Positions 44,212 through 57,648 are shown, numbered from the stretch's first letter. The stretch: DNA of 64,000 nt from Brachionus rotundiformis (GCA_016802295.1 JAESIW010000137.1:1541318-1605317); one strand, 5' to 3'. The notes: generated from the letters alone by a model not told the origin. A program made the numbers and translations.

Positions 44212-44564
44212 TCATAAGACTGATATTTCACTTTAAATACCGTCTTTATATTACCATATTTAGCAGTATATATGGTTAATTTACGACTTTCTTCATTAAA
44301 CAGGTAAATTCATTATATTGTAGCAGCAATATAATTAAGATTTGTTAACAATTTTTGTAAAATTAGTTTCAATCATCTTAGAGTTCTGAATTAAATATTA
44401 AATATAAAACTTTTTAGTTAAATTTTGAAGGCAAGCAAGAATAAAAAAATCATAATCAATAATATTTTAATTGTTATGATTATTCTTTGGATTTGAAGAC
44501 AAATAAATTTAAAATTGTCAGTTGGAATCTTTTTTAAGAAAAATTAATTGGTAGCAGACAAAAG

Positions 44565-44888
44565 GGTATATTGAAGTTTATGATCAAAACTTAATGATCA
44601 TGCTCAAAAATTATTTTTTGTTAAATTTTTTAATATTTTTTACTCAATTCAATGCCATTAGAGATTTTGATTCACCTTAATCAATTCAATTAGAGGTAGT
44701 TTTTTATGTGTAACAAGAAATGTTTAACCATAGCAAGGTATTGTGCAAAATTCTGCATAAAATTTTCCCAGATATAAAAAAAAAGTGTAACATTATATTT
44801 TTAATTTTAAAATGTTATTCAAAAACTTTTTTTTTGTTATAATTTTTGAGCATGATCATTTTAATTTGATCATAAACTTCAATATGCC
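44565..44888. mobile_element. hAT-like MITE, copy 2
   Basis: Starts GGTATATTGAAG and ends CTTCAATATGCC, with about 50-bp inverted ends shared with the copy at 33589-33926. An exact 8-bp target-site duplication GACAAAAG lies at 44557-44564 and 44889-44896. The internal 'GTATTGTGCAAAATTCTGCA' word and 'TATGTGTAACA' word also match copy 1. Non-autonomous, no coding. Confidence 0.92.
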
Positions 44889-44896
44889 GACAAAAG

Positions 44897-45764
44897 CAGC
44901 TTATTTGTCATGATTATTCAAATATTAAAATTTCATTGTCATAATATTTTTAAACTAATAAAAGTTAATAAATGATTCATTACTTATTTTAAGAAGATAC
45001 AAATATAATTATTCTTTAAAAATCAAATAAATAGTTTCATTATTTATTTACTCATTTATTTTATTGGACGCCTTATAGGCGATGTATAAAAAAAAAATAA
45101 GTTATAAAAAACCTTAATTTTTTTACTAAAAGTAATATTAAATTCTCAATATTATTTAGAAAAAATTAAAAATTGAACCGAATTAATATAAAATTAAATT
45201 ATTAAATTTTTAGACTCCTTTTTTCTAATGATAAATTGAAATTAAGTTAATATTTTTATGCTTTAGAAAAATTAATAAATCATCATGGCTAACTTTGGTG
45301 AATCCATTTATCCAATTCTCAATTAAAAATCAAAATGGAAATTATATGCCATTTATTAGTTAGCTTGTCAGCCAAAATGACTTATATGGATACAATTTTT
45401 TCCAAATATATCAAAATAAATCATAACTTTTTTAAATTTTGTATTATTAATTTTGTAAAGTATATGACCAAAAATATAATGGTTGATAATGTTAAAAACT
45501 TTTTGAAAATTAAAGACATTTTACAAACAAAAATGAAGAATAAACTTGTAATATAAAAATGGAAATATTTTTATAATTGAATTAAAATTGTGTTTTAAAT
45601 TTTTGATTTTAATTAATTTCTTTAATCATATAAAAGACAAAAAGGTGAGCATAGTTAACTTTTAGTTGCTTGGATACAGAAATAAGCTCAAAAACTAAAA
45701 TCTTTAGTGATATTAATTCGAATTATTTACAACTTAGAATCTCAGCAATACAAAATTTACCAGA
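44897..45764. other. spacer upstream of DNAL1
   Basis: A/T-rich. A 73-codon frame at 45335-45556 has no recognisable similarity and unremarkable composition; I do not call it a gene. Confidence 0.4.
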
Positions 45765-46653
45765 ATGCCAACCACCATCAAAGAAGCTATTGGCAAATGG
45801 GTAATTATTAAGGAATAAAAGAAATTGATTTAAAAAATTCCATAAAAAAAGGAGGAAAAAAATCAAGCTAAAGCAGCGGAATCCAAAGAAGTAAAATTAA
45901 ATGGTGTTTTTCCTCCGATCGAAAAAATGGACGCCTCACTTTCAACACTTGTCAATTGCGAGTAAATTTTAAAATAAAGTATTTTTTTAATATAGATGAG
46001 TTTTTTCTTAGACGACTGGCCCTTTCATCAAATATGATTGAGAAAATTGCCAACTTGAACGGATTAAGTGATTAAAATTTTAACTCTTTAAAATATTAGA
46101 TTAAATGATAATTATTGTTTAAAAGAAAATTTGAAAATTTTGTCTCTTGGAAGGAATTTGATAAAGAATTTAACTGGTTTAGTAAGTTGTAGATTACCGA
46201 ATGCAAACTCAACTATATTTTTAATTACTTTTTAGGAAGTTGTTGGTGATACCCTACAGGAATTGTGGATTTCCTACAATCAAATAGAGAAATTGAAAGG
46301 CATTACGGTCTTAAAGAAACTTAAAGTATAAATTTACTTATAAAAATAATATAAGCTGTTTCTGATTAAAAAGAATTAAGGTTTTGTACATGTCAAATAA
46401 TTCAGTAAAAGATTGGGGCGAATTTTCTAAATTGGTAATTAAACTTGGATATTTTTTAATTGTTAAGTATATTATTTATTTTTAGGCTGAATTGCCAATG
46501 CTTGAAGATCTTTTGTTTGTCGGAAATCCTTTGGAAGAAAAGCACACTGCTGAAGGTGATTGGAGAAAGCAGGTTTCACAAAAATTGAAAACTTTGAAAA
46601 AACTCGATGGTGAGCCAGTCATCAGGGAAGATGAAGCTGATAATGAAGGATAA
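45765..46653 (+). CDS. DNAL1: axonemal dynein light chain 1 (LC1)
   Basis: Seven exons with introns of about 45-65 bp encode about 190 aa. The start MPTTIKEAIGKW matches the DNAL1 N-terminus ('TTIKEA..W'). Later blocks are 'PPIEKMDASLSTLVNCE', 'RLALSSNMIEKIANLNGL', 'LKILSLGRNLIKNLTGL', 'GDTLQELWISYNQIEKLKGI', 'VLYMSNNSVKDWGEF', 'LPMLEDLLFVGNPLEEKHTA' and 'LKKLDGEPVIREDEA'. These are the SDS22-type leucine-rich repeats of LC1, which binds the outer-arm dynein heavy-chain motor and microtubule in motile cilia. Acidic tail DEADNEG, stop TAA at 46651. The most conserved of two adjacent copies. Confidence 0.96.
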
Positions 46654-47604
46654 ATCAAACTTTTTTAAAGCTTAAAATTATTGAACTTTTTTTATTGAAT
46701 AAAATCTGAAAAAACAAAACGATTTACCAGTAATCAACAATTTTATTATCATTTACAATTAATTTAATAATCTTAAAATTGATCATTTTAATTTACTTAA
46801 GCTTATCTATTTCGAATACCTCTTTGACAAGTAAAAATTTTTGAAAACTATTTTCAAAAAGGAGACAGACTCATTGAATCATACTATGGAAGCTCTCAAC
46901 TAAGATCTATCAATCAACCTCATAAAAACTGATTTTTCAAAAGCATTCAACAGAGATCGAGGCATTTGGTTTTACCAATGGATAATCAGGATATATTATT
47001 TTATATTTGAAAGAAAATTTTATATTTGAAGAGTCATTTTTGTTTCACCCATTTTGATGAAGTTTTGGAACCTCTTTTATTCCTAGTATTTAAAAATTAT
47101 CTTACAATGATAATGATAATAAAGTTTTGTCTATCTAAAGGACAAATGACACTACTAGTCTTTTCCTTTAGGAATATATTGATTTTATTCGAGCGTAATT
47201 TACATCAAATAACCCTTTCTTTGATTTTACCATTTGATATTTAAAATAATAAAAAAAAAAACAATTTTTGAAAAAGATCTTGGAATATTTTACCAATGAT
47301 AGAAATCATATTCTGGACATGGTAGCTAAAAGCTTCACGAAGTTAAACATTTATTTACTAAAAATTCTTTACACGGCCTTTGCCATTACTTAAGAAAAAC
47401 ATATCTGAAATCTAGGAGACAAAATTTTTGTTTTATCATTGAAATTTGAATTGCCTCTTTTAATTATCTATATAAATAAATCTAGATAAAACTGACTTTA
47501 AATATTGTAACTAAGCAACTTTATCATACCACTAAAACTTTGGTGAATTAAAAAAAAAAACAAAAATTTACTAATTTTACTGAAACATAAACATAATAGC
47601 TATA
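46654..47604 (+). other. spacer between the DNAL1 copies, with a possible RT remnant
   Basis: Plus-strand 46905-47220 gives scattered RT-like pieces: 'LIKTDFSKAFN' (like motif A 'DFSKAFD'), then in other frames 'VSPILMKFWNLFYS' and 'LLVFSFRNILILFERNL' (like the block after YADD). Frames shift repeatedly. Weak evidence for an old LINE fragment; the rest is A/T-rich. Confidence 0.35.
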
Positions 47605-49502
47605 ATGGAAACATCAATTGATGATGCTTTGGCTCAATGGGTAACATATATTAAGACTAAAAAAATTTATTTTTTTTTAATGATAGTTAATTCCTAATTT
47701 TGATGTAATCGAATGAAATATTAGGGTGAATCATAAAATTTTTGTTTTTTAATTATCTATCTTTTTTTGTAACTCAAAAATTTATTAAATATTAATTTAA
47801 CACTCTTAATTAAAATAATAATTTCTTAAATTCTTTATTTAAATTTAAATAAACGTTAGTACATACTCATGGTAAGAACTGCACAAGATTGGTTCAGAAA
47901 ATTTAGCTGTACTGAAAGAATAATTTCGAAAGAAGATAGAATCTTCAAAATTAATTAGAATCAAATTGAATCTAGGTTTTATAAATTATTTTGTTTTAAA
48001 AATATGAGTGGTAACGAAATGCCTGATGAAAAATTGATAAAAATCATGGCAAATATTTTATTTAATTGAATATTTTTTGTTAATTAAAAAAATTAAAAGA
48101 ACGAAAAGTATTTGATTCACCTTAATAGTTAATAGTAGTTGACTTATTTTTTTAGATTCGATATTTTTCTACGTATACTTTTAAATAGACTTTAACTATA
48201 GAACTATGATAAGTTTTATTTATGATGTTTTATCTTGATAATTTTTTTAAAAATGATTTCTGGTTAAGGTTGATTAAGACATCAGAATATTTGATTATTA
48301 AATATGCTTAAATCCTTACTTACTATATAATTTAATTAAAAAATTCTAAAACTGAATAATTAAAGTAATTTTTACAATCTTGTTTGTGATAAATTCTCTT
48401 GTTCAAATTAAATTTAAAAGTTATTTTATTTTTAATTTAAATTTTTAAACTCGAACTCGAAAATTGTATCAGAGACTTCTTTTATAATTCATCTTTTTTT
48501 AAAATAGAAAATTTAAAATTATAGTAGATATTCAGATTTATTTGGTCCAAGAAGTAAATTAGGCTTTTCTGATTATCTTTTGAACAATTGCTATTGATGA
48601 TGTACCAATTTACTTCAATAAAATTAATTTTTGATGAACATTACCTTTAATAAGCTCTATAAATAGGAACAAACAAACAAATCTGATGTCACTAATTCGA
48701 AAGAAGTGAAACTCAATGGAATTTTCCCGCCAATTGTAAAAATTAATTCTTCAATATCCAAACTAACAGCTTGCGAGTAATTAATAGAAACTTTTAAAAA
48801 TTAAAATATTAATAAGTATTTTAGGCGTCTTTCATTGTCAAATAATACGATTGATAGGCTAAGCAATCTTAATGGACTAAGTATAAGATTTGATATTATA
48901 AATTCCGCGTCTATTTGATAATTAAATTAAGACAATTTGAGAGTGCTTTCAATTGGAAGAAATTTGATAAAATCTTTGATTGGTATTGTAAGTTTAAACG
49001 AAATTAAATTTTATCTATATTTATTTTTTTGTCAAAAAAATTTTCTAAAAAAGGAATCTGTTGGGGAAACTTTAGAGGAGCTATGGATTTCGTACAACCA
49101 AATAGAAAAGTTAAGAGGAATTTCAGCCTTAAAAAAATTAAGAGTACCATTCAGTAAAAAATTTAATTTAGTTGATTTATTTTTTAAATAAAGGTTTTAT
49201 ACATTTCTAACAATTTGGTCAAAGATTGGTCAGAATTTGAAAGATTAGTATGATAGTTGATTTTCAAGAATTTTTTTTATTTAGCTGTTCAATTTAGAAA
49301 GAATTACCAATGTTGGCAAATTTATTATTTGTTGGAAATCCTTTGAGAGAGAAGTATCCAGACAATAAAGAATGGACATTTGAAGTTACTAAGCGGTTAA
49401 AACATATAAAAAAGCTAGATGGTAGACTAAATTTTTTTTCTAAATAAACTTTAAATTATATTAAAAGGTGTTGCCATAATTCGATACGATGAAAATTGGT
49501 AA
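47605..49502 (+). CDS. second axonemal dynein light chain 1 paralogue
   Basis: Same exon order as the copy at 45765-46653: 'METSIDDALAQW', then 'SKEVKLNGIFPPIVKINSS', 'RLSLSNNTIDRLSNLNGL', 'LRVLSIGRNLIKSL', 'GETLEELWISYNQIEKLRGI', 'VLYISNNLVKDWSEF', 'LPMLANLLFVGNPLREKYP', 'HIKKLDG', 'VAIIRYDENW' and TAA at 49500-49502. Intron positions match copy 1, so this is a DNA-level tandem duplicate, not a retrocopy. Intron 1 has grown to about 1.0 kb (47641-48667), and the intron preceding the repeat containing ESVGETLEEL is also slightly longer. The acidic tail of copy 1 is replaced by the short RYDENW. Divergence of about 40 percent by eye suggests an old duplication with retained coding constraint. 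Confidence 0.9.
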
Positions 49503-50262
49503 TAAACTTTAAATAACTTCATCTTTAAATAAACTATTGTGATCTTTGATTTTTTTTTCCAATCCAATTTTTCTTAGATACCAAAAAATTAATTATAATT
49601 TTGTTTAGGATAAATATTTTAATTAAAAATAAAATTGCTTTATGAATTTTTTTTTCAAATTTAAATAAAAAGTATTTATAAATATTATAAAATAAAATGG
49701 CCAATTTAGCTCTCAGTCCAACTTTTAAACATTTTTCCCATATTTTCTTCTAAATCCGATCAAGAGACCGAGCCAAATCAGCTAAAATTCAAATTGTCAA
49801 AAAAAAATGGTTTAACAAAAATTCCAAGCTTTCATGGATATTCGAAATTAGCGCATAAAAAATTAAAAAATTTACAAAGGATCTAAAAAAAATTTCTTTC
49901 ACCAATCGATTCACTTCTATCTTCTATTCATTCTTTCCGCTACAATCAATTTTACACAATTAAAAATAAAAAAAATAAGAAAAAAAAAACACAGTGAATG
50001 TTTTTTATGTGTTTAATTTTTTATCATTTTTTTGTTTTTTTTTTCCAATTTTAAAAAAAATTAACAATATAATTAGTAACAAATTTTAACTTTTCAAAAC
50101 CTACAAACTAAAGATACAATGACAGGATTGAGTCTAATCCTAAATCTAAGCCATGTCTTAGCTTGTCCAAAACCAAAATAACCATAAGAAAAAATATTTA
50201 ACATATAAAAAATTTTAATTTTTTGAGTCTAGTGTTTTATTATAAGGTTATTTGGCAAGGTT
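49503..50262. other. convergent 3' intergenic region between the DNAL1 paralogue and ZFYVE1
   Basis: The two genes converge here, so this holds both 3' ends. The sequence is A/T-rich with a long A/T homopolymer stretch at about 49960-50070. No gene recognised. Confidence 0.45.
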
Positions 50263-53200
50263 CTAGTTTGTAGATTCATTAGAAACGCAGTTGTTGCAGA
50301 CTCTAACCGGGGTTTCCCAACCACGAGATGGTACTGGTCTTAGCTGTGGTGAGCAATTTTGACAAACACCGTTGCCACATGATCTGCAATGATGTAGCGG
50401 AAGCAGTTCGTCGAAATCTTTTTGACACAAAGCGCATTTAATGCATTCCGAATCGGGCTTCCAGTAAGACGGACGGGCCGACTCTTTGAGTGCGTCTAGT
50501 GGAATTTTAGTTGCATAGCCAATAATACCAAATGTTTCTTGAACACTTTCGGTCACTCGACGAACCATTACTTCATTGTTGCCTGTCAAAACACTAAAAG
50601 TGGTTGTTTGCGCATTTTGGTTGTTTTTCAAAGCAATCAGAGATGGTGGTTCTTCGATCATTGTCTTATCAAAACACAAATCACACACTCTCACTTTGTC
50701 AGTTGGTGACCACCATGGAATCACTTTTCGCTTAAGACTACACTTATCGCAAAAACCTTTACCACATCCACGACAATGATGCTTTCTTTCATTGGCCTCC
50801 TCGAATGATTTTTTACACGTAAAACAGTTGGTTATTTCCGAATTGGGAACCCAGTAAGTAGGTGCTACCTTGTCTGCCATCCATTGCTTGGCTACATTAG
50901 CAGGCTTAGAGCTAATGCTTTGAATAGACTCGCCCAAATAAGACACGTTATCTATTATTTTTCTAGACAGGTTGTGAGATGTTCCAACATTGTTCTGCTG
51001 ACCTGGCCAAATATGCTTTAGTTCGGTACGAACAACCGATTCTGGGTCTGGATTTCCATACCAGTATTGACGTGAGCGAAATATTATGCCATGATGGGGA
51101 CATTCCAACACATATCCCGAATATGTATACTTTACAATTCCAATTAAAGAATTATCACTAGATGCTGATGTTTTCGGCACTACCACCACTTCTTTGCCTG
51201 CTTCATGGCAAAACTTGAATTAATTTAGGTTAATGAATTTTTTTTTTAATTTTATTTTATTTTTTACTTTACAAACATAAACTTTGTTATCGTATTGATG
51301 ATCATAGTGGCACTTATCGCCACATTCATGCAGAATGCCATCCTTTAAATGATTAATTGAGTTCTGGCATCGTTTCCTTTAATTAAAAATTTTAAATAAT
51401 TTTCTAAATTAATCTTAAAAAAGAGCAATTATTTGTTTTAAAGGATAGAATTTTTTTATCAAAAACTCAACAATGATAATCAAATAACCCAAAAAAAAAT
51501 TTAAATCTCAATTTCAACTTAAAAGATAGGAAAAAATTTGCATTGTATTTGTGATCACCATTTAAATCTAATTGATTGTTTGAATAGACAAAAACTCAAA
51601 AAAAATTTTTTTAAAAAGCCTCAACAATAAAAATACTCAACTATAAAAATATCTAGTTTTTATAAAATTATTTGAAATCAGAATACCAATAATTTAGAAA
51701 AGATACAATAGAAAAGATTGTATTTTAATTTTATGCTTTTAGATAAATATTTAAGTTTTTGTTCAAAGCTAATAGAAATAAAAGAAGCATATAATGAACA
51801 GATAAGATATTTTACAATTATCAAATGGTCATTTTTTCACTAAATGATCATGTGTAAATAAGTTTACTGTCCATTTTGTGTTAACAATATAGGAAAACGT
51901 AACATAGAGTTGTATATTTGGATAGAAACAAAAGTATCTATGGTTTATAGGATCTAGTTTTTAGTAAGTAGAACGACATTTGGTGATTGGATTGTGGAAA
52001 ATATTGAAAGATAGATAATTTATTCTAAAATATTTGAACTAAACTAAATTTTAGATATCTTAAACCAGTTTTTGTCATTTTATAAAAGGTTCTAGTTTTT
52101 TGAAAAAAATGAGAGATTTAATAATCAAAATTTGCTATTTAGAAAAAAATTTCTTAATTCTGGATGATTAGCAATTAACTTAATAATTTAATAGTTATTC
52201 TAAAAATTTGATACAATCTTATTTATTAGTTTAGATTTTATTTTAGAAATTTTTTGTTATGTTCAAAAAAAATTACCCGCATGACAGACAAGTGGCAGAG
52301 CAAGTAAAATATTCATCAGCAAAAGTGTTAATGTGATATTTGTTAATCACGCCATTAAACTTGTCATTTAGAACCTTGAAGACTTGGTAAATTGATGACA
52401 ACTTTCTTGGTGGTCGAACTGAGTTATTCTTAAGCAAATATCGAATTGTTTGCGCCAACTTGGTAAAATCAGTGGCCACAAAGTTTTGCTCTAGGCCAGC
52501 ATTAAAGCAGGTACGCGTTCCAACATACTCTATGGAGCTGAAAGCATTGTAGCTCAATTCCAGTTTGGCAAAGCGTTCCCTAAGCTGATGGGCAACCGTA
52601 CGATCATTGCCGTCCGAATCAACCTCATCCCGCAATATATCGGTGTACTGTGTCTCGTGAAAAATGACACAATCGGGACCAAGGCATGATATGGTGTCCA
52701 ATTTGAGCTTGAGAGCGGCTTGCTTCAGCTCTTTGCTGAAATATTTGAGATATGCTGTGCTGGCATCGGACAAAAACTTAAACAAATCATTGTGCAAGCG
52801 TTCTGCTCGGGTGCGATAGATAATTACATCAGATATTGCCAAAACCTTAAGCAAAAGTCTCATGCGTTTGTTTTCGTTTGACGTAGTTCCCAATAGACCC
52901 TCTGTGTCGAATATGAGCGAATTGGTCAGAGCGTCATATGCGCACCAAACGCCCATTGTACAAGTTTCTTGTTTGTGTGAAGTTCGAAAAATACTGCGTC
53001 CATTGAAAAATGTATGGTTCAATGTGTGAGACTTTCCATCGCCAGTATTGCCAAATATAGACACACATTTGACCAATTTGTCATCATTGACAGGTCCTGA
53101 CGATTCGCCAGAACTCTTCAAGTTTCCACGGAATAACTTAATGAACTCCAGTGCCGATTTGACTTGTAGTAATTCATTATCATCCAAAATGATATGCGAT

Positions 53201-53751
53201 TTGACTTCTTCGCATATCATTTTATGAATGGTTGAGTTGTCCAAGCTTTGTGGTATGAGCATGTTATTTTGGTCAGTGTCTGTGTCTAAAATGCCATAAA
53301 ATTCATTTGTTGATATGTTTGATGAGCTTGTTTTGGGCTTAGAAGTTGGTGATGCTGATGATGATGAAGATGCTGACATAGATTTGGACGATAGCGAGTC
53401 CAAATCGATTTCTTGGCTCAAAATTTGCTTGGTTAAATTAACATTTATAGCTGGTTGTTCGGTGTGGTGCATAGAGTTTCGCTTCGTTGTCTGAATGGGC
53501 TGAACTATTTGGACTGGTGTAACATGCACCGACTCGGGCTGATTCAGGTCTACTTCTTCCAACACCGAGTCATTTAATTTAGGCACATCTTCCTTTACCA
53601 GTTCGGGCTTGGCCAAATTTTCATTCGGCTCTTCGCTCAGGTTCTGGTTTTTTTTGGACTTTTTCTTTGCCTTTGAGTTGGGTACAATGGTCGCGGCTAT
53701 TTGTGTTCCTATTTGTTCCTCATTTTTGTTGCTGGCGGAATTTTTTTTCAT
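50263..53751 (-). CDS. ZFYVE1: ZFYVE1 / DFCP1-like double FYVE-finger protein
   Basis: Three exons (53751-52277, 51376-51268, 51213-50263) total 2535 nt, 844 aa. The Ser/Lys-rich N-terminal 170 residues look disordered. An NTPase domain follows with Walker A 'GNTGDGKSHTLNHTFF' and 'LIFDTEGLLG', the GBP-like nucleotide-binding fold of DFCP1. A Cys-rich linker ('CSATCLSCG', 'HECGDKCHYDH', 'VLECPHHG') leads to FYVE 1 ('NCFTCKKSFEEANERKHHCR', 'GCGKGFCDKC') and FYVE 2 ('KCALCQKDFDELLPLHHCR', 'SCGNGVCQNC'). DFCP1 binds PI3P at ER-derived omegasomes and lipid droplets in autophagy. The FYVE basic motif is RKHHCRGCG in finger 1 but PLHHCRSCG in finger 2. The first intron (51377-52276) is about 900 bp, long for this genome. 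Confidence 0.95.
51377..52276 (-). other. long first intron of ZFYVE1
   Basis: Donor TGCGG|GTAATT and acceptor ATTAAAG|GAAACG restore 'SCGKRCQNS' in frame. The 900-bp intron is A/T-rich with no repeat, RNA or coding sequence that I recognise. Confidence 0.7.
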
Positions 53752-56700
53752 CTCTCTAAAATCCGCAAATATTATTTATAAAAAATTATATTTGAATAAT
53801 TTATATTTAAAAATTTAATTAGAACAAATTTGTTTATGAAAAGATGCTAAAATTAAATCAAATGGTAGAAAAAAGAAAGAATAAATGAGTTTAGTTTAGT
53901 TCAAATAGCTTTGGCAAATGTCAAAAAAACTTGTAACCAACTCGGATGCCAAACGTAAAAAATCGATATTTATTTTGCGCATAAAGAATTTTCAAAAATC
54001 GTCATTTTTCCGATTTTTTTGCTCAACTAATAAAAAAACAACTATCAAATTTAACTGAATTTTTTATTTTAAATAAAAAATAAAATATATTAAAAAATAT
54101 AATTTCTAATTTATTTTAATAATTTATGCTTTCTTTAATGCAATTAACTATGCTTGCAATATTTCAAGTGGTTAAATGGGAATAATTTATTCCATTCTAA
54201 ACGTCAACCCCTCCGCGGATTATAATTTCTCCCCCCGATTCCAAACTAACCACTAATGACTAATTAAACCAGATGATATGATGATGTCTAGCTTCGTAAT
54301 AGCATAATATGTATTGCGCAATATTGGAATATAGTTTTCAATTATGAGATAAAGTATGAGAAGAATTCTAGTTGCCATGGTTCAAAAGAAGCCTTGGATA
54401 ATTGCCCTGGATAAATGCGCAGCTAGAAATTTTTTGGTTTTGTGTACCTTTTTTAAGTTCCCAAGTGATTTTGTTAATCCAAAGCAAAAAAAAGTTTAAT
54501 TTAAAAAATTAAATACGAGAATTTATGCAAATTTATTTAGACGCTTTTTAAGGGATCAGTGTAAAACTTTTAATTCTACAAGAAGAAAAGATTAAATCAT
54601 TTAGTTTAAATTAGAAAAATTATGATGATGGGTTTATAAAATAGGTCGCTTTTGAATACAAAATGAGGCTCGTCATTTGATAGCTTGGCTTTTTTATAAT
54701 CTTATTTGTGTTTGCCTGGCTTAAGTGTCTTGATTTGAAGTCCTTTTTGCATGGAAATGCGTAATTAAATAAAAATTTCCTCTGGAATTTTTTCACAAAT
54801 TTTAAACATTTTGACATAAATTTATTTAATTTTTGCTTAAGAAAAATATAAACAAACCTATGAGTGAATTATATTTGCTTCAAATATTACGAAGAAAATT
54901 AAATACTATTTACTATAAAAATGAAAATAAAACAAGTCTAATAGGTATGTGAAAATAAAAATAATTTTGCATATTTTAATATTGAGATCAATTTTTATTC
55001 AAATAATTAAACTTTGTTCTGTCAAATTAAAATAAAATTTGAAAAAAATACTTATAATATGATTTTTAAATTCTTTGAATAACACCATTCGAAGCTTATT
55101 AAGTCTTAAGTGGCTCCTGTTGAAATCGTATAAAGAATATATTGAGGAAAAATGTGACATACTTTCGAGCTAGAAAATATATCACGGAGAAGTTTTTTTC
55201 AGATTTTTGGGAATCAATGCAATTTAATCTAAAAATAAAATTGTTTACTTAGCTTTTCTAAGTAATTTAAATTTATCTAAGTTTATAGAAATTGTTTATC
55301 TGAATGATTAATATCAAATTTAGCCAAAATTACGTAAGCTAAGACTTAATAAAAACTTGGTTTCTGATTTAGCTTTTATAAGAAAAACGACAAAATAAAG
55401 TATAGTGAAAACTTATTATTTTAATAATAAATATAGAGTTAAATATAAAAACTTATTTTAAAATGTTAGATTTCATTTATTGTGTACAATTTTTTTATGA
55501 ATACGAAACATATTAATATTTTTATAGATTGATCCTATTTTTTATGAAAACATATAAATGCCTAGAAAAATGATTAATAATTTAGTTTTTGTTTGAGCTC
55601 AAGTTGACTTAGAAAAAAAGAACTATTTTTCTTTATGAACTGAATATTTTATAATTTGTGTTGTTAACTTAACCCGTAAAATATATAAGAAAAATATTAT
55701 TATATTGAACATTGTTTGAAATTAATAAAATAGAAATTTCTTTTTGTCTTTTTGTCTATTGTTAATGAATTTTTATGTTGCTCATTTGAGTCACTTTTTT
55801 ATAAATATTTTCCTCAGACATTTCCACAAGATTATTTATTAATAAATTCAATAAAGAATTTATGAATAATTTAATTTGACATAATTTTTTTAATATTAAT
55901 CAGTGTTATTTATTGACAAATGCTTGGAAACAGTTTCCAATCAAAAATCTAATCAGTTCAAGCTGTATTTTCGTTTCAATTCAACATTCAGTTATCCCCT
56001 CTGCCTTGAATAGTTTAGACTAATTTGGTTTATGGTGTCTTCTGGTGACTTGTTCCAATCATTTACATTTTATTCACAATTGTCTGAAAACAGCACTTGA
56101 ACCAGGAGTAAATCAGTACACATAAACATTATACCGATTCAATATTACGCATTAAATAAACAAATTGTGCAATCTTTTTAATACTAGTTTTCTAAATCTT
56201 AAAAAAAAGTAAACAAATCATCTTTATATTTTCCTATCTAATCTTAATTAGATTTAAAAAATTCCTCCTTGAATTAAGTATGGTTTGTTAACGAAAAATA
56301 GATCTATATTTCAAATTAATAAATAAATTGATTAAAATATTTGAATTTTCCATCATAATGTTCTTATGATAAAATTTAAAAATTAACTATGTAACTTTTT
56401 CTTGTAGACTAATTGTAGATTTTGTGAAATTTGGTACAGTAGAACAGAACGAACCATTTAAATATGGTATACATTTCCCCTAAAATGGTATTAAAGTAAA
56501 AGTTAAAGTCGGGTTATTTTAATGCAACATGGTGCAGCATGTTTTCTTTCCATTCTGGCAAGACATGGTAAATTCAGCAGTAAGTTTAATTTTTATTTGA
56601 GCGAAGCGTATTTTGTATAGTTTTTGCACACCAGCAGATGCTGTCATGAAGTTTTTAATTTTTAAATAAAGTAATAAGTTATAAATAAATATATTAAGAT

Positions 56701-57648
56701 ATTTAATGGTTTGTTCTGTTCTACTGAAAATTTAACCAGAATATTTTTTAAAAACATTTCCAAATATAAACTTTTTTAAAATAAAAATGTATAAATTATG
56801 ATGCTTAAACATAAAGGTTGGATTAACCATGCTATAACCTATTAGTCTGCCAAAAATATATCTAATTTGTTTTTACTTAGTTCAATCGATTGTGATTCTT
56901 TAATTTTATTATCTAATAATCTCTTCGTATTCCGTTTTGATAACCTATTTTATTGGTTTTCTGTACCAACTGGACCCATTAATTTCATTTAAGAACATGC
57001 ATATCTGTATTTTGTTGATCGTCTCCTCCTTGTTGATTTTTCTCCAAACAAGATTCCACACAGAGACAGAGTATTCAAAATGTAGTAGAAAAAGATTTGT
57101 GTACTTTTTTATAAGTATGCTGAAATCATGAAATAATTTAAAAATTTTCCAAATACTTTGTTTTCCCTTTATATCCCTTAATTTACTATTTTAAAAGTCA
57201 ATTTTAAATTAATATAAAAATTTTGAAAAAATTGTCAAAATAATTTTTTTATAAAATAAAAGTATAAAAACAGAATTTTGGGTCAAATATTTATTTAATT
57301 TCGCCATTATTTAAATAACTTTTTTCTAATTAATTTTTGTTGGTGCTGTAAGAAAATTTTTGGCTTCTAAAATTTGGTCAAATTAATTAAATAAGTTCAT
57401 TATTTAATTGAATATTTAATTTTTATAAAAATCAAAATTTAATTATTGAAGTTTTTGTAGTTTTATTTTTATTTTTACAAAAAAATATCAGATAATTATA
57501 AAACAACTAATAAAAGAATGTTTCACGATAAGACATTTTTTATGTCACGACACATCGACAGTCTACAAACATAAAGCCATGTTATTAATTTTGAGAACCG
57601 ACCAAAATTTTTAATTAATATAAGCTATTTTCAATAATTACAGCGAAA
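53752..57648. other. 3.9-kb divergent intergenic region between ZFYVE1 and MBD2/3
   Basis: No gene recognised. The stretch at 54190-54450 is less A/T-rich but lacks coding signal. An inverted-repeat element is annotated at 56438-56726. The 5' ends of ZFYVE1 and MBD2/3 face away from each other across this region. Confidence 0.45.
56438..56726. repeat. inverted-repeat element, possible MITE
   Basis: Left end CAGTAGAACAGAACGAACCA and right end, complemented, CAGTAGAACAGAACAAACCA match over about 27 bp with one or two differences and enclose about 235 bp. No clear target-site duplication is visible beyond a possible short A/T match. The CAG start resembles many cut-and-paste elements. Confidence 0.65.

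Noticed and set aside
45335..45556. 73-codon plus-strand frame upstream of DNAL1
   Set aside because: Lysine/asparagine/isoleucine-rich composition expected of random A/T-rich sequence; no motif or splice support.
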